DNA of 64,000 nucleotides from Mikania micrantha (lineage: Eukaryota > Streptophyta > Magnoliopsida > Asterales > Asteraceae). Both the position numbers and the translations under genes were made by a program. This document shows, piece after piece, positions 21,785-32,476 of the stretch. The stretch's first letter is position 1, and every line of letters starts with the position of its first letter. The notes beneath the pieces were generated by a model. It saw only the letters and a list, made by a program, of their open reading frames with translations, was not told where the DNA came from and did no database searches. The stretch is from contig CM018680.1 of assembly GCA_009363875.1 (NCBI GenBank), forward strand, positions 17,555,608 to 17,619,607. Reading direction: 5' to 3'.

Positions 21785-24680
21785 TGTCACACCCCGAGCC
21801 GGCGGGGTAGGATCGGGTTTCCCCGTCGGGCGGAAGGTTCCCGGGGCGCGATATCGAGAGTGATAATCGAAATGATCAGATTGTTTACATTGCACATGCT
21901 ATATAAATGAGAAACTTACTAAAATATAATAGAATTACAAAGTTAAATTACATCAACTAAGTTTATAATTTAACAATGTAAATCTACTATAACATCATAA
22001 ATCTTCAATCTTGTATCTGCACAAGATATACAAAATAATAGTGTATGATGTCCAAAAACATGCAGGTCCAAAAGCTAGGTCCTCTATCTGTAACCTAGTC
22101 CAAAAGAAACGACTCTTCAGTTGACCTGTTCGTCACCTGAGAATTCATGCAAAAATAAAGTCAACACATGGTTGGTGAGTTCATATAGTTTAATATTTGA
22201 AAAATGATTCAATAATGATTTGAAAATGATTTGAATATGATTTGATAATCCCTTCCGGTAAAGACCCAAACCTCATTAACTTCAATGTAATATCCATATC
22301 GGTATGCTTATATATAGGGCATACCCCTGAGTCGAGCCTACAAGCCCGCCCATACGCCATCCCACCACATACTAATACGTATATGACACTGTTGTTAATG
22401 ATAATTAAGCATTTTTACCCTACACACCTCTGATTTAGATTATGCTTTCCCAAAACTTGATTTACCTTTGATTCTCTTGAGTTCATCATAGATATATGAT
22501 TTCCCAAAAGTCAGTGATAGAAATAAAATGTTAAGTATTTAATTAAATAATTAAATAAAACATTTAAATACAACTAAGACATGATGATTGGGCTTTATTT
22601 GACTCAATCAATTAGACTTAGTTGTTGGTGGTTGTCCAAGTTGTAACCTCTCACACGTGACCCATGTCAGGCATAACTCACAAGGAGTACACCTGAACTG
22701 AGCGGGATTTTAATGTTTTTCCCGTTACAGCCTGACCCAATGGTCTTCTGCATCTGAGTGGGACTTTAAGGATATCCTTTGATTCTTGATCTCTTGATTC
22801 TCATGATTTTGACTTTGATATCGATTTCATGTGATCGTTCATGTTATTGCCCGTTACAGCCTGACCCAATGGTCTTCTGCATGTGAGTGGGACTTTATAT
22901 GTGTGTTACACGTGATCTTGATTCCCTATACAACTGACATCCACCTTAACATGAGTATTAATGATTTCATTAGGTTATAATGATCTCATTATTTTAATGA
23001 TTCACACACATTTATGATTTCTGATTCCTTGAGTCTCTTGATCCTGATCTTTTGAATTCCCATGATTCACAATGATAACTGATTTGATTATGATTCTTTG
23101 TTCTAAGATCCCACACTGAGATATGACTTCTTTGAATGTGATCTTTTGATTTAGTTCTTTTGATTTCACTTTGAATTTAGATTCTTGAATTTGAGTTTGA
23201 TGGACTAAGGGTTGATTTAGAGTTTAAAATTTAAAGTATTACTCGTAAGAGTACTTTAATTAACTTGATAATTCAATCTGTTTAATAATTACCTAGACAG
23301 GAGTCTAGGAGTATCAACAACATATATATATGTAAAAACATATAATAAATAAAAGCATTTAAATAAACAGTTTAAATAGAAACAGTTTACGCATGCTTCT
23401 CAGCCCTGCGTTTTAAAACAAAAATGTTAGAAAAGGGGCAATGAACTCACCTGTGCTGCTATGTAAATGAATCACAAAAGATAATGCGCGCTCTTTGATG
23501 GTTGTTTATGTTTCTTCAGTTCCTGAGTTGTTTTAAAAGAGTTCGAATATAATAAGTACGCGTAATAGTCGTTATGCCTAAGGTTTGGTCTTGTTGTGTG
23601 TGCAACTAAGTGTCTTAGTACTAAGTGTATCTAGGATCTAATCTATCCTAGTTACCCTTTTATGATCCCAACCCGTGTTTAGTTACAATACTTATAATTA
23701 ATTTTACAAAATTTGGGCAGAGTCTCCTCTGTATCTAGTTCGAATCCAGACAATTATATTGTCTATTTTATAGCAAAATCCCAATCACTGATGTTACAAC
23801 AACTTTTATAGCTAAATAAACTGGAAAGAAATCAATGACATTTACATAAAGTCCATTTCATTTTAATTTAACAAGATTTTAGAAAACTAATAAATTTACT
23901 TTTAAATAAGTTCACTCTACCTTTATTTTTATCACAATATTATTACCTCCTATTCCAAATAAACATTTAAACATGTTGGGCCTTAGTTGGCCCATTGAAT
24001 CCATAACGACTCATTTAAAAGTCCTTGACTCTAAATTTGATAACCAACCTTTGATTTTGATCCATATGAGTTCTTGGAATTCTTTTACATGTGTTAATTA
24101 AATCCATAGATGTTAACATTTCTATTGATGTGTTATTGTGTTTCATAACAACTCATAACACCTAATAACCCTACTTCTTTGTCTTAAGTTAAAATGATGT
24201 AATGACAACCCTCAATTCATGCATGCATTCATGTGATTTTCCATGCACTTCTATCCCATGCCCACACATGCATGCAACTTATATGATCAACTCCTCATGA
24301 AATTGTTAATTTAATGATCCACAATCCATTTCCTAGTTTACAACATTAGTTTCATTGATCCTAGGTCCATAATACCATCATTAAACAACTCCTAGGTTCG
24401 ACTTGTGATCCAGGGCAGCGAACCTATTGCCTAAACCCCATAGGTTCGGCTAAGTTGATCCAGAGGCTCGGCAGTGGCAACAGCTCAACGAACCCTTAAG
24501 GTTCGTCTGCCATAAGAGGGTTCGTGGGTTAATGGTTCGTCAGTCTAGGTTCGTGAGTTTGCATGGCCATGGTTCGGCCATGCAAGGGTTCGGCCATGCA
24601 AGGGTTCGTCTCCTATTTGGTTCGGCTAAGGGCCCTGGGTTCGTGAGTCCTAGGGTTCGCCACCCTAGGTTCGGCTGAAA
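21785..24680 (-). repeat. Element E 3' LTR, first part
   Basis: It starts TGTCACACCCCGAGCC. Its first 60 or so bases match the reverse complement of the end of solo LTR C, including GGAACCTTCCGCCCGACGGG. It carries a hairpin module at 22295-22385, a candidate LTR intron (22137-23450), a 50-base direct repeat (about 22725-22775 and 22850-22900), and a GGTTCG array from about 24390 to 24675. Element D interrupts it at 24680. Confidence 0.88.
22137..23450 (-). other. Candidate LTR intron of element E
   Basis: In element sense the donor is CAG|GTGAGTTCAT at 23450, followed by a GCCCC-T-rich-CAGGG block. The acceptor is GCATGAATTCTCAG|G ending at 22137. The span is 1314 bases, longer than in A or D. 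The sites are seen; splicing is inferred. Confidence 0.4.
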
Positions 24681-25139
24681 TGTGACACCCGGCAATTTCA
24701 GGTAAATTGCAACTCTTATATTCTTTACATTTCACATTCATACTTGTTGCATTTCATTTAATTATGTTTAATTAGATGAGTTGAACACAAACATCTACGA
24801 AACGATAATCATACATCGCACATTGGTTTTGGAAACCAAGTGTGGCAACCACAACACTAACACCAGACAATAGTTCGGATAATTATTGAATTGTGCACTA
24901 CACGTTGATTAGGATTAATCAAGCGTGCAAACACTTTGTAGAACACGAACACAAACTATCTTAGATAATTCGAGGAATTATCGAAACACACACACGAGTC
25001 TCACGAACGTTGGTGATCAAACTTATATGTTACTATATGATTATGTGCTAAACGTGTATTAGATGCTTTGGATAAACGTTAGGAATCGAGTACGAGCGAA
25101 ATCGTATCATCGAAATCGAAAAACAATGAAGTTGGCCTG

Positions 25140-25269
25140 TCGCGGTACGCGATACCCCCTTCGGCGAGAAGCTTCGCGATACGCGAAGCAAACCGGGAGT
25201 CGAGACTCCCGAATTACATCGCGCTACGCGATGATGATTTTTGATCGGCCTCCGCGGTACGCGAAGGCC
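25140..25269 (+). promoter_or_regulatory. Palindrome array upstream of the D promoter
   Basis: Five inverted repeats lie within 130 bases: 25140-25152 (TCGCGGTACGCGA), 25171-25189 (8-base arms around ATA), 25194-25211 (CGGGAGT...ACTCCCG), 25217-25233 (CATCGCG...CGCGATG) and 25247-25269 (10-base arms, one mismatch). Four share CGCG-N-TA-CGCG. The copy in the 3' LTR is at 32936-33065. CGCG boxes are known targets of CAMTA factors; a regulatory role is inferred. Confidence 0.6.
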
Positions 25270-25285
25270 ATGCAGATCAGATTTT

Positions 25286-25295
25286 CTTTATAATC
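25286..25295 (+). promoter_or_regulatory. TATA-like site of element D
   Basis: CTTTATAATC lies 17 bases after the palindrome array and before a T/C-rich leader. It is the best core promoter candidate in this LTR. No transcription start can be read from sequence. Confidence 0.4.
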
Positions 25296-26483
25296 AACCC
25301 CATATCATTTCAGTCGAATTCCTTCACCATTTCCTCCGATTTCTCTCATCTTCCAGCGACCAAATCACCTGAAATCAGCCCTTAAACCTCTGTCAAACAT
25401 CCCCTAAGCCACATCCTTGTATCATTGGAGTGATTTGAAGACATTGAAGCTCGAAGAGAGTTCGTGGAGGCCATCGACACGCAAGAGAGCCTTCATCCGT
25501 GCTTGTAGTTTCTGTCCAGAGCAAATCCATCCACTTAAGGAGCATCTAAGGTAGTTTTAAATGTTTACATAGTGTTAGATCGTACATGCAAGGGTTAAAA
25601 ACCCACATGCAACTCCGTGTGACCATCGTGCACGATTTTGTTGGTGATTTGTTGAATAGATGTTATAGATTTACTGGTTTGATAATATTAGAATGTTAGA
25701 TTTGAGTTTGATTGAGTTATTGGTAGATTTGACAATGATTTGGACAAACTTGCCATAAAAGGAAACTTTTATGTGCAAGTCTTGGATTTGTGATAATCTA
25801 GACATGTTAGACATGTCTAGATGTTGTTAAATGTGTATTGAAGTGTTTAGAAACACATTGGGAAATTTGATTTTGTCAAAAACTTGGTTTTGTAGAAACT
25901 TGCTAAAAATGGAAACTTTTATAAATCAAAAGAGGGCTTTTGATGTTTTAAAGTGTTTTGATGAACTTGGGATATTGAAATATGTTTAGAAATGATTTCT
26001 AAGCATATTGGAAACCTTGATTTGCGAAAACGAGTTTTAAACGGATACTTTCCAAATAAGGAAACTTTATTTGGGCAAAACGGCATAAATGGTGATTTAT
26101 GCGCAAACGACGTGTTTTAAGAGTTTAAACATGTTTTATAAACATATTGGAAGTTATTAGTTTATGAAATGGGATTTCATAACCACACTTTCCTAAGTTG
26201 GAAACTTTCTAAAAATAGCAACTTATGTGATTAGAGTCATAGGATACATTTTGGTGTCTTATGTGCATCAAGGCACATAAACACAACGATCGTGTCACCA
26301 ACGATTCGTCGAGTCTCACAAGTTAACACACGCACTCGGTTGAGCACACCGACACTTGGAGTTGTATGGGATACAACACAACACATAACACATACTCACA
26401 CCTATATGGTTATAGGTGCTTACTAGCAGGACTGCTAGCTTTCGCAGACGCGAACACACGAACATACCGGAACTGCTAACCAG

Positions 26484-27009
26484 GTGAGTTCACGGCCCCT
26501 TTTTCTATTTTCTACCTTTGGGGGAGAAAACATTGCAAACAACTGTTTTGAACAACCTACACACTTTTGGTTATTTTTGTACATGCTAATATCGTATATG
26601 CATATGTGTGGCATTCATCCACAAAACTGATAAGTCCTCATTAAACACACCTCGAACCGTTAATAGCGCGCAGCGCTCAGCGTGGTAATTCTGAATAGTA
26701 CTATTTGGGCCTGACAAGCCCCACTGTTGCGAGCCGTATGGCCACCCCGACTGGAGGTCGGAACAGTGCATAATTGACCAAACAACATTTACCATATCTT
26801 GGATGGATATGGCGGGAGGCAGCATGTTAGCTTCGGTTGCGAACCCGCATATGATATAAAACATATTGACTAGCTATCAATTGATATTGCATTGTATTGA
26901 AAAATAGACCTGCTAAACATTTACTTTAAACACTTGATGTTTACTGCTGATTACAAACCTGTGTTCTCACCAACCTTTGTGTTGACCTTTTACTCGCATG
27001 TTTTCTCAG
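26484..27009 (+). other. Candidate LTR intron of element D
   Basis: Donor CAG|GTGAGTTCAC at 26484 is followed by a GGCCCC-T-tract-TTTGGGGGAGAAAACAT block. Acceptor GCATGTTTTCTCAG|G ends at 27009, with CACCAACCTTTGTGTTGAC just upstream. The span is 526 bases. The same signals occur in the other LTR families. RNA evidence is needed to call it real. Confidence 0.45.
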
Positions 27010-27399
27010 GTAATTAAGGCACGCGCACCAGGAATAGGATGCTAGGCCGGAGTCGCATGCATCCATTTAAGTGTCTTAGTTTACTAAACATTGATTATCA
27101 TTTGATATGTTGTGTAATGTTAATCACCTTTAATCGCTTCCGCAACTATTGTTATTTATCATTTTGGAAACTGTTTTAAATTAACGCTTCCGCAAACTAT
27201 GAATGATTAAACTATTTTGTTAACTTAAACTATACTTCCGCAACTCTGATATTACTAAACTGTTTTATCCAAATTACTGGATGTACGTACGAAATCAGAC
27301 ATATAGGTCTCGCATGTTGTGTGACCGGAGACTGCGATCCTGACAATCTGCCGCCGCTCGCGCCCCGGAAGGGACGGGATTTCTCGGGGTGCGACAGAT

Positions 27400-27412
27400 T
27401 GGTATCAGAGCC
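27400..27412 (+). other. Primer-binding site of element D
   Basis: TGGTATCAGAGCC, three bases after the 5' LTR end, is an exact match to the initiator tRNA-Met 3' end. Confidence 0.95.
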
Positions 27413-27620
27413 TCCGGTTATTGCGAATTAGGTTTGCATTTAGTGAACTTAGTCTATAACCACTAGTCTCCACACAACACATAGAGCTTAGTATTGTGAT
27501 GCTTGTATACATGATTACACTCACACTTAGTATACACACTTACTATATGATATCGCCATCAACACCGTATGTGACTGCACATGACGGACAAGAGCCGATA
27601 GTTTTACATACTTCTTTACA

Positions 27621-30600
27621 ATGCCTACCACACACACTACATTAGTCATTAGTCAAACACTAACACGTATTCTCGCTATGAAGATCATGGCTGGAAGACG
27701 TGGAGGACGCAGGAATGCGGGCGGACGTGGAAACATCAACTTGACTCAAGCTGAGTTGAACGCCCTCATCAACAAATGGGTTGAGGAGGTACTTGCTGCA
27801 CGGGAAGCTGCCCGTAACCAAAACCTACTGAACCAAGGTGATGAATCCTTTTCATATTCACCTCGCATCACAATCACTTGTTTCCAATTCAATACACTCA
27901 CTCGATACTTAACCCAACTCTACTCTTTGCATATTCCAGGAGCAAATCCTAACCCACCTCTCTGCACGTTCAAGATGTTTCTGGACTGCAAACCTCACTC
28001 GTTCAGCGGCACTGAGGGAGCCGTTGGACTATTGCGATGGATCGAGAAGGCGGAATCAGCTTTCGCCATGAGCAACTGCAGGAACGAGGACAGGGTCAAG
28101 TTCGCTGCAGGGACGTTCGAGGGAGCTGCCCTCACTTGGTGGAACGCCAATGTCCAAAACCTAGGGCTTGATGCAGCCAACGCTCTGCCTTGGGAAAATT
28201 TTAAGCAGATGTTGAACCGCGAATACTGTCCCCGCGGTGAAGTGCAGAAACTTGAGACGGAGTTCTGGAACCACAAAATGATAGGTTCCGAGGTTGAGGC
28301 CTACACTGCCAGGTCTTATGAACTGGCAAACCTGTGCCCGGAGATGGCAAACCCACCTTTCAAGCACATAGAGAAATATATCGATGGATTGCCACCTCAA
28401 ATCCAGGGAATGGTACTCTCTGCTGACCCCATTACCATGCAACAAGCCGTACGACTTACCCACAAACTCACTGACTCGGCGGTTGCACAAGGACTCTTAC
28501 CACCACGTGGTGCTGTGACCACAACCAACGATAAGGGAAAACGAAAATGGGATGACACCCTGAACAAACCAACCACTCTCCAACCACCACCGCAACAGCG
28601 CAAGTTTGGATCAACCCAAGCTTATGCCCCACCCATCCCAACCACCCAGAACCAAGGAGGTTATGCTGGAAAACACCCCAAATGCCACAAATGCAACTTC
28701 CATCATGCACAGGGACAATGTGGCCGTTTCCAATGCCAGCGTTGTGGAAAAGGGGGACATGCAGCCAAGGACTGCAGGGGTGAACTGCTCGTAAAGACCC
28801 CACAGCCACAACAACAACAACAACTTGAAGCACCAAAGGGTTGCTTCGAATGTGGCAAACCAGGGCATTTCAAGAAGGACTGCCCGCACCTGAAGAACAA
28901 CAACAACAACCAACAGAACAACAACAACGGGAACAATGGCACGAGGGGACGAGCCTTCGTGATTGGGGCCAAGAAGGCCAGAAGGGACCCCAACCTTGCA
29001 ACCGGTACGTATCTCTTGAACGATAATTATGCATCTGTATTGTTTGATACTGGAGCTGAGAAAAGCTTTATATCTAAGGATTTTAGTGAGATATTTGCCC
29101 TTACCCCGACACCCTTAGATGTGGACTACACGGTAGAGCTAGCTGATGGTAAATTGATTGTAACTAAGCACATTCTTAAAGAATGCACTCTAGAGCTAGC
29201 AGGCCATAAATTTAAGATTGATCTCATGCCAGTTACACTAGGCAGTTTCGATGTCGTAGTGGGCATGGATTGGTTGTCTGAAAACCAGGCTGAAATCATT
29301 TGCCACGACAAGGTTGTGCGCATACCCCTCCCTAGCGGAGAAACTCTAGACATCAAGGGCGAAAGGAGTGACACTCCTCTGAACATCATCTCGTGCATGA
29401 AAGCTCACAAATGCTTACGAAAGGGATACACAGCCATATTGGCACTTATCACCGACAAGACTGAAGAGGAACAGAGAATAGAAGAAATCCCAGTCGTATG
29501 CGACTATCCCGACGTATTCCCGGAGGATCTACCAGGACTTCCACCACCTCGACAAGTGGAGTTCCGCATAGACCTTGTGCCGGGAGCAGCGCCCATCGCA
29601 CGAGCACCTTATCGACTTGCACCTTCGGAGATGCAGGAACTGTCCAATCAACTGCAAGAGCTGTTGGACAAGGGTTTCATTAGACCAAGCTTCTCACCCT
29701 GGGGAGCTCCGGTCTTATTCGTAAAGAAGAAGGATGGCACGTTTCGTATGTGCATTGACTATCGGGAATTGAACAAAGTGACAATCAAGAACCGTTACCC
29801 CTTACCCCGCATCGACGATTTGTTCGATCAACTGCAAGGATCGAGTTATTATTCCAAGATCGATCTGCGATCTGGGTACCATCAGTTGAGGATTCAGGAG
29901 GAAGATATACCCAAGACTGCTTTTCGCACTCGGTATGGCCATTATGAGTTCTTGGTTATGCCGTTTGGACTGACAAACGCACCCGCAGTATTCATGGATC
30001 TCATGAATAGAGTGTGCAAACCCTACCTCGACAAGTTTATCATTGTCTTTATAGATGATATTCTCATCTACTCCAAAACCGAGGAGGAACACAAAGAGCA
30101 TCTTCAATTGGCTCTTGAACTGCTACGGAAAGAGAAGCTGTACGCTAAACTCTCAAAGTGCGACTTCTGGATTCGAGAAGTTCAATTTTTGGGACATGTT
30201 GTTAATGAACAAGGGATTCATGTGGATAAGTCTAAGATAGAGGCAATCAAGAACTGGGAAGCACCGAGGACCCCAACTGAGGTGCGACAATTCCTAGGAT
30301 TGGCCGGCTATTATCGACGATTTATTGAGGGATTTTCGAAGATAGCCCAACCCCTTACAGCCTTAACCCATAAGGACAAGAAGTATCTCTGGACTGACAA
30401 GCAAGAAGCTGCATTCCAACTTCTCAAGCAGAAGCTCTGTAGTGCACCTATCTTATCACTTCCTGATGGAACGGATGACTTCGTAGTATATTGCGATGCC
30501 TCGATACAAGGACTCGGCTGCGTGCTGATGCAGCGAGAGAAAGTGATCGCATATGCTTCTCGACAACTGAAAGTCCACGAGAAGAATTACACCACCCACG

Positions 30601-32339
30601 ACTTGGAACTTGGAGCCGTGGTATTCGCACTCAAGATCTGGAGACACTACCTGTATGATACAAAGTGTACGATATACACTGATCACAAGAGCCTCCAGCA
30701 CATATTCGAGCAGAAGGAACTGAACATGCGACAACGTCGCTGGCTCGAGCTTCTAAACGACTATGAGTGTGCTATCAAGTACCACCCGGGGAAAGCCAAT
30801 GTTGTGGCCGATGCCCTAAGCCGGAAAAACACATCGAAACCCAAGAGGGTACGAGCTTTACAACTCACCATCCATCCCAATCTTCCTGAACAGATACGCA
30901 GTGCCCAGGTGGAGGCACTTAAACCTGAAAACCTAGCGGCAGAATCACTAAGGGGAATGGAGCAACACCTTAAAGTAAAAGCCGATGGCTTACACTATTT
31001 CATGGAACGCGTCTGGGTTCCACGTCACGGAAACCTAAGAGACCTTGTGATGGACGAGGCTCACAAATCACGGTATTCCATTCACCCTGGATCTGATAAG
31101 ATGTATCACGATCTGAAGGAACTTTACTGGTGGCCACATATGAAAGCCGACATCGCTACCTACGTGGGCAAATGCTTGACATGTGCGAAAGTCAAGATCG
31201 AGTACCAGAAACCATCTGGATTACTCACCCAACCTGAGATTCCCATGTGGAAATGGGAACAAATATCCATGGATTTCATCACCAAATTGCCCCGTACTCC
31301 TAGTGGATGTGACACTATCTGGGTAATTGTTGATAGACTGACTAAGTCAGCACATTTCCTCGCGATCAAGGAAAACGACAAGATGGAAAAACTAGCCAGA
31401 ATCTATGTTAAAGAAGTGGTCTCGCGACATGGGGTGCCGATCTCCATTATTTCGGATCGAGACGCCAGATTCACTTCTAACTTCTGGAAATCATTGCAAA
31501 AGTCACTTGGCACACGGTTGGATATGAGTACAGCATACCACCCACAAACTGATGGCCAGAGTGAACGCACGATACAAACCCTTGAAGATATGCTACGAGC
31601 ATGCGTAGTGGATTTTGGAAGTAGTTGGGAAACTCACCTGCCATTGGTGGAGTTCTCCTACAACAACAGTTACCACACAAGCATCGAAGCAGCGCCTTTT
31701 GAGGCACTCTATGGCAGGAAATGCCGATCACCCATCTGTTGGGCGGAAGTGGGCGACAGCCAGCTCACTGGCCCGGAACTTGTGCATGAAACAACAGAGA
31801 AAATCGTGCAAATCAGAAACCGCATGGCAGCAGCTCGTGACCGTCAAAAGAGCTATGCCGACAAACGCCGAAAGCCTTTGGAATTTAAGGTAGGAGACAA
31901 AGTCCTTCTGAAAGTTTCACCCTGGAAAGGCGTCATTCGTTTTGGTAAACGAGGCAAACTGAACCCACGGTATATTGGACCTTTCGAGATCCTGAAGAGG
32001 ATTGGTCCGGTGGCATACCAACTCAACTTGCCAACCGAACTCGACGGAGTGCACAACGTATTTCATGTCTCGAACCTGAAAAAGTGTTTATCGGATGAAA
32101 CACTTATTGTTCCACTGGATGAGATCCAGGTGGATGAACAGCTACGGTTCGTGGAAGAACCGGTAGAGATCATGGACTGTGAGGTCAAACAACTCAAACA
32201 GAGTAAGATTCCTATTGTCAAAGTCCGATGGAACTCAAAACGCGGACCTGAATTCACGTGGGAACGTGAAGATCAGATGATGCGCAAATATCCCCATCTC
32301 TTCAAGCAGACAACGTCGAATGTCGACAACAGCAAATAA
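27621..32339 (+). CDS. gag-pol: Element D Gag-Pol polyprotein, intact
   Basis: This uninterrupted 1572-residue protein carries every chromovirus domain. In order: capsid; CCHC knuckles at 372-385 (CQRCGKGGHAAKDC) and 408-421; protease DTGA at 476-479; RT with YRELNK near 714 and FIDDILIY (Asp 812 and 813); RNase H with YCDAS (Asp 959); integrase zinc site His 1148, His 1155, Cys 1185, Cys 1188; catalytic Asp 1218, Asp 1279, Glu 1315 (35 residues between the last two); and a chromodomain-like tail ending KYPHLF. The first ATG is used; MAGRRGG at about residue 23 is a likely alternative that looks more like known gag starts. Residues 73-107 are an insert absent from A and B with intron-like ends. 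The product makes particles, copies the RNA and integrates it. Confidence 0.95.
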   Translation: MPTTHTTLVISQTLTRILAMKIMAGRRGGRRNAGGRGNINLTQAELNALINKWVEEVLAAREAARNQNLLNQGDESFSYSPRITITCFQFNTLTRYLTQLYSLHIPGANPNPPLCTFKMFLDCKPHSFSGTEGAVGLLRWIEKAESAFAMSNCRNEDRVKFAAGTFEGAALTWWNANVQNLGLDAANALPWENFKQMLNREYCPRGEVQKLETEFWNHKMIGSEVEAYTARSYELANLCPEMANPPFKHIEKYIDGLPPQIQGMVLSADPITMQQAVRLTHKLTDSAVAQGLLPPRGAVTTTNDKGKRKWDDTLNKPTTLQPPPQQRKFGSTQAYAPPIPTTQNQGGYAGKHPKCHKCNFHHAQGQCGRFQCQRCGKGGHAAKDCRGELLVKTPQPQQQQQLEAPKGCFECGKPGHFKKDCPHLKNNNNNQQNNNNGNNGTRGRAFVIGAKKARRDPNLATGTYLLNDNYASVLFDTGAEKSFISKDFSEIFALTPTPLDVDYTVELADGKLIVTKHILKECTLELAGHKFKIDLMPVTLGSFDVVVGMDWLSENQAEIICHDKVVRIPLPSGETLDIKGERSDTPLNIISCMKAHKCLRKGYTAILALITDKTEEEQRIEEIPVVCDYPDVFPEDLPGLPPPRQVEFRIDLVPGAAPIARAPYRLAPSEMQELSNQLQELLDKGFIRPSFSPWGAPVLFVKKKDGTFRMCIDYRELNKVTIKNRYPLPRIDDLFDQLQGSSYYSKIDLRSGYHQLRIQEEDIPKTAFRTRYGHYEFLVMPFGLTNAPAVFMDLMNRVCKPYLDKFIIVFIDDILIYSKTEEEHKEHLQLALELLRKEKLYAKLSKCDFWIREVQFLGHVVNEQGIHVDKSKIEAIKNWEAPRTPTEVRQFLGLAGYYRRFIEGFSKIAQPLTALTHKDKKYLWTDKQEAAFQLLKQKLCSAPILSLPDGTDDFVVYCDASIQGLGCVLMQREKVIAYASRQLKVHEKNYTTHDLELGAVVFALKIWRHYLYDTKCTIYTDHKSLQHIFEQKELNMRQRRWLELLNDYECAIKYHPGKANVVADALSRKNTSKPKRVRALQLTIHPNLPEQIRSAQVEALKPENLAAESLRGMEQHLKVKADGLHYFMERVWVPRHGNLRDLVMDEAHKSRYSIHPGSDKMYHDLKELYWWPHMKADIATYVGKCLTCAKVKIEYQKPSGLLTQPEIPMWKWEQISMDFITKLPRTPSGCDTIWVIVDRLTKSAHFLAIKENDKMEKLARIYVKEVVSRHGVPISIISDRDARFTSNFWKSLQKSLGTRLDMSTAYHPQTDGQSERTIQTLEDMLRACVVDFGSSWETHLPLVEFSYNNSYHTSIEAAPFEALYGRKCRSPICWAEVGDSQLTGPELVHETTEKIVQIRNRMAAARDRQKSYADKRRKPLEFKVGDKVLLKVSPWKGVIRFGKRGKLNPRYIGPFEILKRIGPVAYQLNLPTELDGVHNVFHVSNLKKCLSDETLIVPLDEIQVDEQLRFVEEPVEIMDCEVKQLKQSKIPIVKVRWNSKRGPEFTWEREDQMMRKYPHLFKQTTSNVDNSK
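27838..27939 (+). other. In-frame intron-like insert in D gag
   Basis: The 102 bases begin AAG|GTGATG and end ATATTCCAG|G, are T/C-rich near the 3' side, and are a multiple of three with no stop. Removing them brings the Gag into line with A and B, which have no matching residues at this place just before the CTFK block. Confidence 0.5.
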
Positions 32340-32476
32340 ATTTCGGGACGAAATTCCTTTCAACAAGGGGATGATGTGACAACCGGAAAATTTTTGTCTT
32401 TCAAACACTGTTGCTTCTCAAACACTACCAACAACAACCAAATTTCGGGACGAAATTTCTTTCAACAAGGGGATGA
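32339..32476 (+). other. Duplicated polypurine tract region of element D
   Basis: The block AATTTCGGGACGAAATT plus CTTTCAACAAGGGGATGATG occurs at 32339-32376 and again at 32441-32478, 102 bases apart. Both copies are followed by TGTGACA, the LTR start; in the first copy the LTR sequence is lost after eight or so bases. The second copy is the functional one next to the 3' LTR. Confidence 0.8.

Larger units (their letters stand above)
24681..27396 (+). repeat. 5' LTR of element D
   Basis: It starts TGTGACACCCGGC and ends GGGGTGCGACA before the primer-binding site. It contains an array of GC-rich palindromes (25140-25269), a TATA-like site, a candidate intron (26484-27009), and a perfect small hairpin CCGAC-TGGAG-GTCGG near 26750. 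The 76- and 92-codon frames inside it are not considered genes. Confidence 0.95.

Noticed and set aside
23690..24370. Possible host gene in the AT-rich part of the E LTR
   Set aside because: No ORF or exon-like pattern; it lies between recognised LTR parts.
24390..24680. Possible CRISPR-like array of GGTTCG units
   Set aside because: The unit is only six bases, spacing is irregular, and it sits in a plant LTR.
26586..26864. 92-codon minus-strand ORF in the D LTR (also 34382-34660)
   Set aside because: It lies antisense within the candidate LTR intron, and its two copies exist only because the LTR is duplicated.
28161..28993. Several overlapping minus-strand ORFs under D gag
   Set aside because: Shadows of the gag frame caused by CAA/CAG and GGN-rich codons.
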